DNA from: JBPCMN01 sp013695115
GTDB taxonomy: Bacteria; Actinomycetota; Acidimicrobiia; IMCC26256; JACDBD01
Assembly: GCA_051002235.1 (NCBI GenBank)
Contig: JBPCMN010000019.1
Span: forward strand, 1 to 12,845
Direction: 5' to 3'
Length of the DNA: 12,845 nt
Position numbers and translations under genes: made by a program. The notes beneath the pieces are model-generated. The model ran no database searches, had not been told where the DNA came from, and saw nothing but the letters and a program-made list of their open reading frames with translations. This document shows, one piece after another, positions 11,704 to 12,845 of the stretch. Within the stretch, counting starts at the first letter, position 1, and every line of letters begins with the position of its first letter.

Positions 11704-12845
11704 ATGGACGTACCCGAAACCCACTACGCGCAGAGCGGCGAGCTCTCGATCGCCTATCAGGTGTTCGGCGAAGGCGACTTCGACCTCGTGTTCGTTCCCG
11801 GCTTCATCTCGCATGGCGACCTTTCGTGGCAAACGCCCTTTTTCGCCGGCTTCTTTCGGCGGTTCGGCTCGTTCGCGCGCGTCATCACGTTCGACAAGCG
11901 AGGGACCGGCCTCTCCGAGCGGACGCTCGGGTTCGGCACCGCCGAGGACCGAATGGACGACATCCGCGCAGTCATGGACGCTGCCGGGTGCGAACGAGCC
12001 GCGCTCGTGGGGATCTCCGAAGGCGGCCCGCTGACCGTCTTGTTCGCCGCCACCTATCCCGAGCGCGCTACCGCACTTGTCCCGTGGGGAACGTTCGCGC
12101 GCGTCACGCGTACAGACGGCTACGACATCGGAATCGACCCATCGATCGTCGAGCCATTCGTCGACGGAGTCGCGTCACAGTGGGGGAACGGGGAAGGACT
12201 GCGTTTCTTTGTCGCTCACCAGCCCAATGATCCCGAGAGCCGGGCCCTCATCGCTCGCTACGAGCGAGGCGCGGCGACGCCGATGCTCGTGCGCGAGATC
12301 CTGCGCGCCAACTGCGCGATCGACGTCCGGAGTGCGCTTCCCGCCGTCACGGCGCCGACCCTCGTCGTGCATCGCGAGGGCGATTACGTCGTTCCGGTGG
12401 CATGCGGCCGCTATCTCGCCGAGCACATCCCGGACGCCCGGTTCCTCGAGCTTCCGGGCAGCTGGCACGTGAACGGCTCCGAGGGTGGTGAGGACGACGC
12501 GCTCGACTCCATCGAGGAATTCCTCACCGGTCGTCGCCACGAACCCGACGTCGAGATCGATCGGGTGCTGAAGACGGTGCTTTTCACTGACATCGTCGGT
12601 TCCACCGAGCGGGCCGTCAACGAAGGCGACCGCAAGTGGCGGGAGCTGCTCGACGCCCACGACGATGCCATCCGCAGGCAACTGGGACGCTTCCGCGGCG
12701 AGGAGGTCAGCACCACCGGAGACGGGTTCCTCGCGGCATTCGACGGCCCCGGCCGGGCAATCCAATGCGCCCAGACCATTACCAACACCGCCCGCACGCT
12801 GGGTCTCGAGATCCGCGCCGGCGTTCACACCGGCGAGTGCGAGCT
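11704..12845 (+). CDS. Alpha/beta hydrolase-class III nucleotide cyclase fusion (3' truncated by window)
   Basis: At least 380 residues are visible; the gene runs off the window end. Residues 5-275 form an alpha/beta hydrolase: oxyanion region FVPGFISHGD, the strand ITFDKRGTGLSER, nucleophile Ser105 in GISEGG, Asp227 in REGDYVVP and His255 in GSWHVNG, so the catalytic triad looks intact. From about 288 a class III adenylate/guanylate cyclase domain begins: VLFTDIVGSTERA with metal ligand Asp296, and STTGDGFLAAFDGPGRAI with the second metal ligand Asp340. The Lys that usually precedes TTGDG in adenylate cyclases is Ser336, as in some actinobacterial members, so base specificity is uncertain. 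The hydrolase part probably acts as a ligand-sensing or esterase input (inference). It starts 5 bp after the enoyl-CoA hydratase stop, implying one operon. Confidence 0.93.
   Translation, partial: MDVPETHYAQSGELSIAYQVFGEGDFDLVFVPGFISHGDLSWQTPFFAGFFRRFGSFARVITFDKRGTGLSERTLGFGTAEDRMDDIRAVMDAAGCERAALVGISEGGPLTVLFAATYPERATALVPWGTFARVTRTDGYDIGIDPSIVEPFVDGVASQWGNGEGLRFFVAHQPNDPESRALIARYERGAATPMLVREILRANCAIDVRSALPAVTAPTLVVHREGDYVVPVACGRYLAEHIPDARFLELPGSWHVNGSEGGEDDALDSIEEFLTGRRHEPDVEIDRVLKTVLFTDIVGSTERAVNEGDRKWRELLDAHDDAIRRQLGRFRGEEVSTTGDGFLAAFDGPGRAIQCAQTITNTARTLGLEIRAGVHTGECE

Overview
The window looks like chromosomal DNA of a high-GC actinobacterium. Third codon positions are strongly G/C, and this produces long antisense shadow frames. 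Two ECF sigma factors are each coupled to a membrane protein, and several starts look leaderless. A DUF5317-type membrane protein and an alpha/beta hydrolase-cyclase fusion point in the same direction. A member of the Acidimicrobiia is my best guess, but no rRNA or tRNA is present to settle it.

Region 1 (1-2985). A 125-bp imperfect palindrome sits at the left edge. It is followed by an ECF/SigE-like sigma factor (330-827) translationally coupled (ATGA overlap) to a membrane-anchored beta-propeller-like protein (824-2440) that is probably its regulator. Then come about 445 bp without a gene, holding nested inverted repeats and a short direct repeat, and ending in an orphan 28-codon 3' end of an acyl-CoA dehydrogenase gene. 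This suggests that DNA rearranged or inserted here cut that gene.

Region 2 (2992-5792). A minus-strand operon runs ECF sigma factor, single-pass membrane anti-sigma-like protein, then YihY/BrkB membrane protein. It diverges from a small secreted-protein gene that is interrupted by a +1 frameshift. A perfect 19-bp palindrome between them supplies a GGAACC -35 motif on each strand. Both motifs are followed at 16 bp by TGTA, so I read them as back-to-back ECF promoters probably served by the adjacent sigma factor.

Region 3 (5797-10899). Six minus-strand genes are transcribed in the order DUF5317-like membrane protein with a proline-rich tail, GT-B glycosyltransferase, small two-helix membrane protein, zinc alcohol dehydrogenase, aldo/keto reductase, TetR regulator. 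The first three overlap. The dehydrogenase and reductase lie 30 and 19 bp behind, with a TetR-type inverted repeat just upstream of the dehydrogenase. A strong hairpin inside a CGCTCGCT-rich spacer separates off the TetR gene.

Region 4 (10925-12845). A divergent plus-strand pair encodes an enoyl-CoA hydratase/isomerase and, 5 bp later, an alpha/beta hydrolase fused to a class III nucleotide cyclase, cut by the window end. The 25-bp divergent spacer appears to carry two overlapping -10 boxes that would give leaderless messages on both sides.

I see no tRNA, rRNA, CRISPR array, intact transposase or phage gene. The most unusual content is the regulatory architecture of the two sigma modules and the signs of rearrangement around 1-2972.
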